Below, piece by piece: positions 7,959 through 15,265 of a DNA stretch of 44,237 nt. This DNA comes from Candidatus Aerophobota bacterium. Lineage in GTDB: Bacteria; Aerophobota; Aerophobia; Aerophobales; B3-G15. A program made the position numbers and the translations under genes. Every line of letters starts with the position of its first letter. The stretch's first letter is position 1. The stretch covers positions 1-44,237 of the forward strand of contig JAUWZM010000014.1 in the NCBI GenBank assembly GCA_030615365.1, read 5' to 3'. Below the pieces are notes generated by a model. It was not told where the DNA came from. It ran no database searches and saw only the letters and a program-made list of their open reading frames with translations.

Positions 7959-8954
7959 TCACTTAAGAGTATTGATACGATGAAGAGCAGCTATGGCTGC
8001 GATAGTGGCTTCTCCGCACGCAACATCTATCTGGCGAACCATCTTGGAACGGACATCACCTACTGCATATATACCAGGAACCGATGTCTCCATATTTTCA
8101 TCGGTTTTAATGTAGCCAGACTCGTCTAATGCAACCTTAGTGTCTTTTAAGAAGCCGATAGCTGGTGAAAACCCTTTGTATATAAAAACACCCTGAACTT
8201 CAATCCTTTTGTCTTGACCATCTTTCCGATCTCGTAGCGTAATAGAATCAACAAATGCATCTCCATTTATACTGATGAGCTTATGGTTGAGTAAAAAATT
8301 TGCTTTTTTGTTCTTCCTTATTCTCTCTTGCAGTATTTTTGAACCAACCATATAGGGTGAAAACGCTACAAAAGTGACACTTCTTGCGTGCCTCAGGAGG
8401 AATTCCCCCTCTTGTAACCCAGAATTACCACATCCTATTACTGCAACATCTTTATCCCTGTAGAGTGGACCATCACAGGTTGCACAGTACGAGATACCTT
8501 TGCCTTGAAATTTCTTTTCCCCGGGGATATTCAATAATTTAGGGACAGTCCCCGAAGCTACTATTACTGCATAGACACTGTATTCAAAATGATATTTTTC
8601 TTCTTTAATTGTTTGAACTATTATTTTATTCCCAGATGGTTTAAGCGTTTTTACTTCTTCAAACTCTGCGATCTCCACTCCGAATTTCTGAGCTTGATTC
8701 TTTATTCTATCCATCAAATCCATTCCACTTATCCCCCCTGGAAATCCAGGATAATTTTCTATTAGCTCAGTTTTTGCTGCTAATCCTCCAGTTATTCCCC
8801 TTTCTATCAAGAGAGTGTCTAACATTTCCCTTGAGGTATAGATTCCCGCAGTCATACCCGCAGCTCCACCCCCAATAATAATTATCTCGTAGTTATTCTT
8901 TCTCGGATGCTGACCCTCTGGTTTTTTTTCTCTAAAATCCATTTTAATTGTCAT
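7959..8954 (-). CDS. trxB: Thioredoxin reductase-like flavoprotein
   Basis: An FAD/NAD(P)H-dependent disulfide reductase, probably reducing thioredoxin. The protein has the FAD site EIIIIGGGAAGMTAG, the redox CATC in SYCATCDGPLY, the NAD(P) site VAVIGCGNSGLQEG, and the C-terminal FAD motif PGIYAVGDVRSK. I place the start at the ATG of MTIKMDFREKK (8954), with GAGGAAGAAATAAGG upstream. A frame open to 9071 would add 39 residues that come from repeat sequence and lie before the normal start of the family. Length from 8954 is 331 residues. Confidence 0.92.
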   Translation of the reverse strand: MTIKMDFREKKPEGQHPRKNNYEIIIIGGGAAGMTAGIYTSREMLDTLLIERGITGGLAAKTELIENYPGFPGGISGMDLMDRIKNQAQKFGVEIAEFEEVKTLKPSGNKIIVQTIKEEKYHFEYSVYAVIVASGTVPKLLNIPGEKKFQGKGISYCATCDGPLYRDKDVAVIGCGNSGLQEGEFLLRHARSVTFVAFSPYMVGSKILQERIRKNKKANFLLNHKLISINGDAFVDSITLRDRKDGQDKRIEVQGVFIYKGFSPAIGFLKDTKVALDESGYIKTDENMETSVPGIYAVGDVRSKMVRQIDVACGEATIAAIAALHRINTLK

Positions 8955-9213
8955 CCTTATTTCTTCCTCGTGTAATACAAATGTTGTCAAAAACTTAACC
9001 ACAAGAGCTCTGAAAAATCCTTTTTCTTTTTGCTGCTCGGCGAGGTGTTTCCATAAGGCAGCGGCGATCAAGGCGGGTCTATGCGTTCAAACTCTTAGTT
9101 ATCCTGCAATCTGAGACATCGCCCATAAAAGCCACAGCATAAAGATAAGAGTAGAACTTAGCCGCAACGTTGGAAAGCACCGAGCAAAGAGCAGCCTCAG
9201 GCTTTTTTCAGAA

Positions 9214-9278
9214 CTCTCAACCACAGAGAATGCAAGTAATAAGTAATAAAGCTTTTACCCATTACCCTTCGCACATTA
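9214..9278 (+). repeat. Dispersed intergenic repeat A, copy 2
   Basis: Same orientation as 7797-7893: CCACAGAGAATGCAAGTAAT, TAATAA units and TTACCCATTACCCTTCGCAC. It directly abuts repeat B copy 2. Confidence 0.75.
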
Positions 9279-9279
9279 C

Positions 9280-9325
9280 ATATCACTTCTCTGTGCCTTG
9301 GTGACTTAGTGGCCTGAACTGTTAC
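9280..9325 (+). repeat. Dispersed intergenic repeat B, copy 2
   Basis: Matches the reverse complement of 3938-3983 at 44 of 46 positions. In both places it lies in the upstream region of a gene with its own promoter. Confidence 0.8.
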
Positions 9326-9403
9326 ATTTATTTTAACTTTATCCTGGCTATTAAATCTTTTCTATTATATACATCAGGGAGAATTTTAGCAAATTTTTGT
9401 TCC

Positions 9404-9432
9404 TTGACATCAGCAGGCATATATGATAGCAT
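9404..9432 (+). promoter_or_regulatory. Promoter for the 9565 operon
   Basis: TTGACA (9404-9409), a 17-base spacer, and TAGCAT (9427-9432) with an upstream TG (9424-9425) giving an extended -10. It leaves a leader of about 125 bases containing AGGAGG-like sequence but no start before the GTG at 9565. Confidence 0.6.
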
Positions 9433-9564
9433 TAACAAAATAATTTAAAGATTCAGGAGGTTTTTAGGAGTATAAAGAAATAGGAATTTCCATAATTTGT
9501 AATCATCATTCCTTATTCAGACTGCCAGAGACCATGGATTATCTTAATAAAGAGGGTTTATCAA

Positions 9565-10446
9565 GTGCTCCTTTTTCTTCTTTACAAAATAGGGGGATTT
9601 CTTTCCTGCTATCTTCCCTCTTTTTTGAGTTACTGGATAGCAGAAAGATTAGCTGATCTTTTATTTCTCTTTGCCAAGGGCAAATACATAGGTTATAAAC
9701 GAGCAATTTTAAATAATTTAGATTTATTTTTAGGTAAAAATAGAAAACAAAAGGAAAGTAAAAAGATAGCTCTTTTAATTTATCGTAATTTTGCTCGTTA
9801 TTTAAGAGAATTTCTTTGGCTGCCCGAACTCAGCACTTCAAGATTTTTCCATCAGGTTACCCCTGTAGGAGTAGAGAATCTTGATTATGCTCTTTCAAGG
9901 GGAAAGGGAACTGTGCTTTTATCCATTCATTTTGGCAATTGGGAGTGGGGGGGGATTGGACTGGCTTTAGCAGGATACGAAATGAATTTCTTAGTAAGGC
10001 CCCATAAAAATAAGTTCACCAATAGGTTGTTTAATGAGATAAGGAGTGCAAGGAGAATAAAAGTCATTTCTACAAACCAATTGAGACGAGTTATCAATGC
10101 TCTTAAAAGAAATGAGGCGGTAGCTATCTTATCTGACGAGGAAAATAAAAGAGGCGTGAAGGTTAGTCTTTTTGATCAAGAAATTATCCTTGCTTCAGGT
10201 CCCTTTAGATTGGCCTATCGGACGAGAGCATTAATTTGTCCTACTTTCGCGATCAGAGATAGGAAAACAGGAAAGCAAAAAGGAGTGATAGAACCTCCTG
10301 TTGAGCTGAATACCCGTCTTTCCGAAAAAGAAGCTATAGGTCAGGCAGCTCAGGAGTTTGCTCTAGTTATGGAAGATTACCTGAGGTATTATCCTGATCA
10401 CTGGCTTTTACTTAAAAATACGAAAAGGATGGATGTAAATCAATGA
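9565..10446 (+). CDS. LpxL/HtrB-family lipid acyltransferase
   Basis: Members transfer an acyl chain to lipid A precursors, phosphatidylinositol mannosides or similar glycolipids at the inner membrane. The 293-residue protein has an N-terminal hydrophobic helix (about 1-35) and the family active-site region SIHFGNWEWGG, whose His...Glu pair is the HxxxxE/D motif. It is a little shorter than typical LpxL. The start is GTG at 9565. Its end overlaps the next gene by four bases (ATGA), so the two are translationally coupled. The neighbour is an MGDG-type glycosyltransferase, so the substrate may be a glycolipid rather than classical lipid A (inference). Confidence 0.85.
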   Translation: MLLFLLYKIGGFLSCYLPSFLSYWIAERLADLLFLFAKGKYIGYKRAILNNLDLFLGKNRKQKESKKIALLIYRNFARYLREFLWLPELSTSRFFHQVTPVGVENLDYALSRGKGTVLLSIHFGNWEWGGIGLALAGYEMNFLVRPHKNKFTNRLFNEIRSARRIKVISTNQLRRVINALKRNEAVAILSDEENKRGVKVSLFDQEIILASGPFRLAYRTRALICPTFAIRDRKTGKQKGVIEPPVELNTRLSEKEAIGQAAQEFALVMEDYLRYYPDHWLLLKNTKRMDVNQ

Positions 10447-11579
10447 AAGGGAAAAAAAGAATAAGAATTCTTCTTTTGTATGTTTCAGATATAACCGGTC
10501 ATAGACAAGCAGCTAAGGCGATTAAACAGGCTCTAAATAGAGCCTATCCTGATGTGTTAATTCGGGAAGAAAACCTTTTTCGGCATGGAAATCCCTTTAT
10601 GAGCTATAGTCTGAATGCCCTGTACTACACTTTTATAAAAGTAATCCCCTGGTTTTGGGATATAATCTGGGATAGCAAAGAGGTTTATTGGTTGACTCAT
10701 GTGTTACGAATTTTCCTGTATCATATAAACTACCATCGACTTTACCGAGAGGTTATTGTACCTTTTAAACCCCATATTGTGATTTGTACCCATTGTCTTT
10801 CCTGTGCAATTTCTTCAACTATAAAGAGAGCAAAGAAATTAGACTACTTGTTAATAGCTGTTCCTACAGATTTTTATCTTAATCCCTACTGGTTTTATAA
10901 GAATGTAGATGTTTATTTTTTACCTCACGATGAATTGAGAGATGAATTTATAAAGAGAGGGATCTCTCCGGAAAAAATTCATGTCACAGGTATTCCTATA
11001 TCTTTAGGTTTTTGCGAATCAAAACAGAAAGAGAAATTAAAGAAGAAATGGAAAATAGAGGATAACCTCTTCACAGTTCTGGTAATGGGAGGAGGGCAGG
11101 GAATTGGTTCAATAGAAGAGACTATTTCAGCCTTAAGCGAAGTTCATTTTCCCCTACAGGTTTTAGCAGTCGCAGGAATAAATAGAAATTTGAAACGAAG
11201 ACTCAAAAAGATAAGTTCGCAAACGTATCTTCCCTTAAAAATTTTAGGATTTGTTGATGGAATTGATGAGTTAATGGAAATTTCGGATTTACTGATCAGT
11301 AAATCAGGGGGGTTGACCACCGCTGAGGCTCTAAGCAAGGCTCTTCCCATGGGAATTATCAACTCAATTCCTGGGCAGGAGAGAAAAAATAAAGAGCTTC
11401 TTCTTAAAAAAAATTTAGCTTTTGAGCTAAATAGTAAGGAAAATATAATTGATCTTGTTAAAAAATTATCAAATCACTCTTTTGATCGAAGAGAGTGGAG
11501 AGAGAAAACGAAAAGTTTGGCTTATCCCAGGGCCTCTCAAGAAATTGCGGACGAAGTTATAGAACTAATGGAATCTTAA
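10443..11579 (+). CDS. MGDG synthase-like glycosyltransferase (GT28 type)
   Basis: Related to monogalactosyl/glucosyl diacylglycerol synthases, which put sugar from a nucleotide donor on diacylglycerol. The N-terminal domain begins IRILLLYVSDITGHRQAAKA, the form of the MGDG-synthase lipid-acceptor loop (GHRQAA), with VPTDFYLNPYW near residue 140. The C-terminal donor domain has VLVMGGGQGIGSIEE and the GT28 nucleotide-sugar motif ISKSGGLTTAEALSKALP. The 378-residue length is normal. It overlaps the acyltransferase gene by four bases. The exact sugar and acceptor cannot be read from sequence. Confidence 0.85.
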   Translation: MKGKKRIRILLLYVSDITGHRQAAKAIKQALNRAYPDVLIREENLFRHGNPFMSYSLNALYYTFIKVIPWFWDIIWDSKEVYWLTHVLRIFLYHINYHRLYREVIVPFKPHIVICTHCLSCAISSTIKRAKKLDYLLIAVPTDFYLNPYWFYKNVDVYFLPHDELRDEFIKRGISPEKIHVTGIPISLGFCESKQKEKLKKKWKIEDNLFTVLVMGGGQGIGSIEETISALSEVHFPLQVLAVAGINRNLKRRLKKISSQTYLPLKILGFVDGIDELMEISDLLISKSGGLTTAEALSKALPMGIINSIPGQERKNKELLLKKNLAFELNSKENIIDLVKKLSNHSFDRREWREKTKSLAYPRASQEIADEVIELMES

Positions 11580-11591
11580 GGAAGACTAATT

Positions 11592-12602
11592 GTGGAATAT
11601 TTAGAGATATCAGCTAAAGATACTCGTTATGTTTATACTACAGGGAGGGTGAGAGGTTTAGAGAAGCATCTTTTAAAGGAAACGGATTTTACTCATATAA
11701 AGGAAGGTAAGGGACTGAAGGAAGCTGTTGAGATACTCACGAAGTTTTATCCTTATTCAGAATCTTTAAAAAAGATATCTCAGGTTGAAGATTTTGAGGA
11801 AGACTTAGAGGAAGAATTGAGAAAAACCAGAATTGAACTTAAAAATTTTTCTCCTCAACCAGAACTTGTGGATCTTTTCTGGTTAGAACACGATTTCCAT
11901 AATATTAAGGTTCTTCTAAAAATCAAAGGGCAAAAGGAACTCTCAGAAAAAATAGATGAGTCTGAATACGAAAAGAATCTTTCAAAAGCTGGTTCTATCC
12001 AGACAAAGATTTTCCAAGAGGCGATATATAGAGAAAATCTCTTTAATTTACCCGAGGATTTTAAAGATTTAATTTCTGAGGCACTTGATTTCATAAAAAA
12101 GGACCCTCGGCCTATAAAAATAGATATATTTTTAGATAAGAAACTCTTTGAGATGCTGTCCTTGAGGCTGAGAGAATATGCCGATCCTTTTCTTGATATA
12201 TTGAGGGAGAAGTTAATTAATAGATTTAACATTGAAGCATTCTTAAGGGTCAAATTATGGAAAAGGGAAAATGGAAGAAATCTTTTAGAAGAGATACTAG
12301 TAGAGGGAGGTGGGATAAAAAAGGAAAATTTAATGAATATAACCGAACAATCAGAGAATTCTCTTGTTGAAGAGTTACAGAATACTGAATATGGTTATCC
12401 GCTTCAGAAGGCTTTAGAAGAATGGAGAGATAAACGGAATTTATCCGAATTAGATGATTTCTTTGATCGAAATATTTTGAAGTATACCAAAGTGGGATTT
12501 TATATAACCTTTGGAAGAGAGCCTCTTATAAACTATATTTTTCTTAAAAAAAATGAACTAAAAAGATTGAGGAAAATTCTAAGAGGAAAGGTAGCTGAAT
12601 AG
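11592..12602 (+). CDS. ntpC: V-type ATPase subunit C
   Basis: Subunit C (the AC39/d family) links the rotor of a V/A-type ATPase to the catalytic head. The 336-residue protein opens with DTRYVYTTGRVRGLEKHLL, has LVDLFWLEHDFHNIKVLLKI near residue 100, and ends with TFGREPLINYIFLKKNELKRL, a pattern typical of this family's C-terminus. The start is GTG at 11592, 12 bases after the glycosyltransferase. Subunit F follows, but A, B, D, E, I and K do not. They must be elsewhere if the enzyme is complete. Confidence 0.88.
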   Translation: MEYLEISAKDTRYVYTTGRVRGLEKHLLKETDFTHIKEGKGLKEAVEILTKFYPYSESLKKISQVEDFEEDLEEELRKTRIELKNFSPQPELVDLFWLEHDFHNIKVLLKIKGQKELSEKIDESEYEKNLSKAGSIQTKIFQEAIYRENLFNLPEDFKDLISEALDFIKKDPRPIKIDIFLDKKLFEMLSLRLREYADPFLDILREKLINRFNIEAFLRVKLWKRENGRNLLEEILVEGGGIKKENLMNITEQSENSLVEELQNTEYGYPLQKALEEWRDKRNLSELDDFFDRNILKYTKVGFYITFGREPLINYIFLKKNELKRLRKILRGKVAE

Positions 12603-12620
12603 CAGATGGGGAGAGTATGA

Positions 12621-12935
12621 ATGTTGCGAGTGGCCATACTTGGAGATAAAGACACCATTCTTCCCTTTAAAGGATCGGGGATAGAGGCTATTTTTATTGG
12701 AGATCCGAGGGGGGGAGGAGAAAAATTGAAACAGGTAGCAACTGAGGATTATGGAATAATTTTTGTTTCCGAATCAGTAGCTCAGGAATGTCTGGATGTC
12801 ATTGAAAACATAAGCGAGAAAAAGAGTTTACCCATCATCACTATAGTGCCTGACTTCAGAGAAGGAATAACCGAGGTAGCCGAAAAAAGATTAAGAAAAT
12901 TAATAAGAAAAGCAGTAGGGATGGAGATTTATTAA
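12621..12935 (+). CDS. ntpF: V-type ATPase subunit F
   Basis: The 104-residue protein has the subunit F layout: LRVAILGDKDTILPFKGSGI at the start, DYGIIFVSESVAQECLDVI in the middle and LPIITIVPDFRE. Subunit F is part of the central stalk and regulates rotation. The ATG at 12621 is used. An ATG four bases earlier is out of frame. It sits between ntpC and pyrE with gaps of 18 and 12 bases, so all three are probably co-transcribed. Confidence 0.88.
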   Translation: MLRVAILGDKDTILPFKGSGIEAIFIGDPRGGGEKLKQVATEDYGIIFVSESVAQECLDVIENISEKKSLPIITIVPDFREGITEVAEKRLRKLIRKAVGMEIY

Positions 12936-12947
12936 GAAGGAATTTAG

Positions 12948-13574
12948 ATGAAAGAAAAAGGGATTCTCTCTTTTTTCGAGGAAAAAGGTGCCCTTTTAAA
13001 TGGTCACTTTGAACTCTCTTCGGGACTTCATACCTCTACTTATTTTCAGTCGGCCCTGGTTTTACAATATCCTTATCTCGCTGCTCAGTTAGGAGATTTC
13101 TTATCCAAATTTTTTTGGAATAACTCAACTCAAGTAGTAATAAGTCCAGCGATTGGCGGGATTATTATTGGCCAGGAAGTAGCGAAAGCATTAGAGGCTC
13201 GGTCTATATTTGCTGAAAGAAAAAAGGGGAATTTGGTGTTGAGAAGAGGATTTAAGATCAATCCAGGAGAAAGAGTATTGGTGATTGAAGATGTGATTAC
13301 CACTGGAAATTCAGTGAGAGAATTAATAAAGATCATAGAGGAAGATCGGGCAGAATTAACAGGTGTGGGATGCTTGGTAGATCGAAGTAGTGGAAAGGTA
13401 AGTTTTGTTTGGAATCCAAATAAAGGCTTGTTATCAAAGAAAGTTAAATTTAAGAGTTTAACGTGTCTGAGTGTGGAAACGTATCATCTAAACGAATGCC
13501 CCTTGTGTCGAAAAAAAATTCCCCTGATTAAACCAGGAAGCAGAGAAAAAAAGAGACAGATGGCTAAAAGCTGA
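12948..13574 (+). CDS. pyrE: Orotate phosphoribosyltransferase
   Basis: Joins orotate to PRPP to give OMP in pyrimidine synthesis. The PRPP loop is VLVIEDVITTGNSVRELI (about residues 105-122). Other family features are HFELSSGLHTSTYFQ and AIGGIIIGQEVAKAL. The C-terminus adds a Cys pair (CPLCRKKIP) and a basic tail. The last 13 bases and stop lie inside the first unit of a 26-bp tandem repeat, so the C-terminal residues MAKS may be repeat-derived. No other pyr genes are nearby. Confidence 0.95.
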   Translation: MKEKGILSFFEEKGALLNGHFELSSGLHTSTYFQSALVLQYPYLAAQLGDFLSKFFWNNSTQVVISPAIGGIIIGQEVAKALEARSIFAERKKGNLVLRRGFKINPGERVLVIEDVITTGNSVRELIKIIEEDRAELTGVGCLVDRSSGKVSFVWNPNKGLLSKKVKFKSLTCLSVETYHLNECPLCRKKIPLIKPGSREKKRQMAKS

Positions 13575-13613
13575 GGTTGAGAGCTAAGGCTAAAAGCTGA
13601 GGTTGAGAGCTAT
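13562..13613 (+). repeat. Tandem duplication of a 26-bp unit
   Basis: Two adjacent 26-base copies (13562-13587 and 13588-13613) begin GGCTAAAAGCTGAGGTTGAG and differ only at the last base. The first copy contains the pyrE stop codon (13572-13574). Confidence 0.9.
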
Positions 13614-13664
13614 CTTGTATCCTCAGGAATTGATTTTCTTGAATAAAGGTGAAAAGGGGTTTTT

Positions 13665-14390
13665 TTGCAAAATAGGTTTGTATACAGGAAATTAATAGAA
13701 TCTTATGATCTTTACTCTTTCGAGGTGCAAATCAAGGAAAGTAATCTTTTAGTTTTGGCTGACAGAAAGTTAATGAAAGAGACGGAAGATGCATTATTGA
13801 GTTGCAGAGAAGACATAGAGCAATATATATATAGAAATCCTCTGTTCAAGAGAACTCTTAAGCCTTTGCCAGTGAAAGACGACATGCCTTCCATTGTAAA
13901 AACTATGGCTGAGGCTGCTCAAAGAGCAAATGTAGGTCCAATGGCTGCTGTTGCTGGAGTAATAGCGGAGTTTGTAGGAAAAGAGCTTTTAAATTATTGC
14001 AGGCAGGTGATAGTTGAAAATGGTGGAGATATCTTTATGCAGGTTGAAAAAGAGAGAAGCGTAGGCATCTATGCAGGGGAATCTCCTCTTACAAATAGGA
14101 TTGCTCTGCAAATAGAACCAGCAGATACTCCCCTGGGAATATGCTGCTCTGCAGGAACTTTTGGCCACTCTACAAGCTTGGGAAAAGCTGATGCAGTAGT
14201 GATACTTTCCTCTTCTACGGCGTTAGCTGATGCAGTAGCCACAGCTACCGGTAATCTAATTAACGAGAGAAGCGATATTAAAAGAGGATTGCTTTTTTTA
14301 AAGAATGTACCGGGGATTAAAGGGGGAATAATCATAAAGGATAAGCACATAGGTGCCTGGGGGAAACTTAATATAGTGAAAAGGAATTGA
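13665..14390 (+). CDS. UPF0280 family protein (COG2122)
   Basis: The 241-residue protein matches the UPF0280 family: MAEAAQRANVGPMAAVAGVI, IVENGGDIFM, and GICCSAGTFGHSTSLGKADA with a conserved Cys pair. The fold is related to ApbE flavin transferases. In methanogens a COG2122 protein (MA1715) has been linked to sulfide-dependent cysteine/homocysteine synthesis together with COG1900 and an NIL-ferredoxin. An NIL-ferredoxin is present in this window at 7364. The start is TTG at 13665 after GAAAAGG. It overlaps the next gene by four bases. Confidence 0.88.
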   Translation: MQNRFVYRKLIESYDLYSFEVQIKESNLLVLADRKLMKETEDALLSCREDIEQYIYRNPLFKRTLKPLPVKDDMPSIVKTMAEAAQRANVGPMAAVAGVIAEFVGKELLNYCRQVIVENGGDIFMQVEKERSVGIYAGESPLTNRIALQIEPADTPLGICCSAGTFGHSTSLGKADAVVILSSSTALADAVATATGNLINERSDIKRGLLFLKNVPGIKGGIIIKDKHIGAWGKLNIVKRN

Positions 14391-15049
14391 AAATGTTTAA
14401 ATATTTGGAAAAAATATGGGAGTTTCTTAAATCAAGAGTTGATAGGAGAAAATTACGAATTTACTGTATAGTAGGTGGCATAGGAATAGCTGCGGTAGTG
14501 AGTTTTTGGATATATGCGGGTCAAATGGAAAAACTGTCTTTTCGGAAATTTAAAGAGGCTAATTCTTACTATACGGAGGCGAAAGGTCAAGAGGAAAAAG
14601 AAAAAGCAATACAGGGATACAAAAAAGCCCAATCTCTTTACGAACAATTACTTTCTCGATATCATTGGATTAACAATCAAGACGAGGTTCTTTTTAATTT
14701 ATCTGATTGCCTTTATGCTCTTAAAGACTATGATGGGGCTGTGAGAGGGTTAAATGAATTGATGGAAAACCACCAGGATAGCTATTTTTCCCCCTGGGTG
14801 GGATTAAAATTAGCCAGTATTTACGAGGAAGAAAAAGAGTATTTATTAGCTATCGAATTTTATAAAAAGGTTCAGGAAGAATATGGTGACAGTTCAGTGG
14901 GTCCGAATGCTATATTTGGCATAGGTAGATGCCAGGAACTTTTAGGAAAGAAAAAAGAAGCTCTTGAAAGTTATCAGATGTTAGTCTCTCGTTATCCTTT
15001 GTCTGAGGAGGCAAAAATAGGAGAGATGAAGATTCCAGAATTAAAATGA
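14387..15049 (+). CDS. Membrane-anchored TPR protein
   Basis: The 220-residue protein has a basic N-terminus, one membrane span at about 24-44 (IYCIVGGIGIAAVVSFWIYA), and an outward domain of tetratricopeptide repeats from about residue 52. These include LFNLSDCLYALKDYDGAVRG, LASIYEEEKEYLLAIEFYKK and IFGIGRCQELLGKKKEALES. This layout resembles YfgM/BamD-like proteins with roles in envelope assembly, but no specific function can be assigned. Its ATG overlaps the UPF0280 stop (ATGA). Confidence 0.75.
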   Translation: MKMFKYLEKIWEFLKSRVDRRKLRIYCIVGGIGIAAVVSFWIYAGQMEKLSFRKFKEANSYYTEAKGQEEKEKAIQGYKKAQSLYEQLLSRYHWINNQDEVLFNLSDCLYALKDYDGAVRGLNELMENHQDSYFSPWVGLKLASIYEEEKEYLLAIEFYKKVQEEYGDSSVGPNAIFGIGRCQELLGKKKEALESYQMLVSRYPLSEEAKIGEMKIPELK

Positions 15050-15138
15050 GTGATTTCTTAATTTCCCAACCGTAGTCGATGCTATTGACAAAACACTTTT
15101 AATCAATAGGATTTATAAAAAAAAGGAGGGTAGGTAAG

Positions 15139-15228
15139 GTGGTATCGGACAAAAGAAGAAGAAGAGCGAAAATAGCGAAACATAAAAGAAAGAAAAAACG
15201 TCGGGCTAATCGCCATAAAAATAAATAG
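15139..15228 (+). CDS. 29-residue AURKAIP1/COX24-domain ribosomal-type peptide
   Basis: A GTG at 15139, preceded by AAAAGGAGGGTAGGTAAG, starts a 29-residue, extremely basic peptide (VSDKRRRRAKIAKHKRKKKR then RANRHKNK). The KRRRKxxKHKxKKxxK pattern is that of the COX24_C/AURKAIP1 domain, whose mitochondrial member mS38 and mycobacterial bS22 bind the small ribosomal subunit. The strong RBS and the position before gltX in a translation-related stretch support it. It is easily missed because of its length. Confidence 0.8.
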   Translation: MVSDKRRRRAKIAKHKRKKKRRANRHKNK

Positions 15229-15265
15229 GCCCGGTTAAAATGAATCTGCCTAATGGAGTAAGAAG

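Larger units (their letters stand above)
8955..9564. other. 610-base repeat-rich divergent intergenic region
   Basis: No gene is seen between trxB (minus) and the acyltransferase gene (plus). The first part carries AAACTTAACCACAAGAG, which resembles the start of repeat A (AAACTTAATCACAGAG at 7803). Then come repeat A copy 2 (9214-9278), repeat B copy 2 (9280-9325), and a promoter at 9404-9432. The section 9072-9210 has no recognisable feature. Confidence 0.6.
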
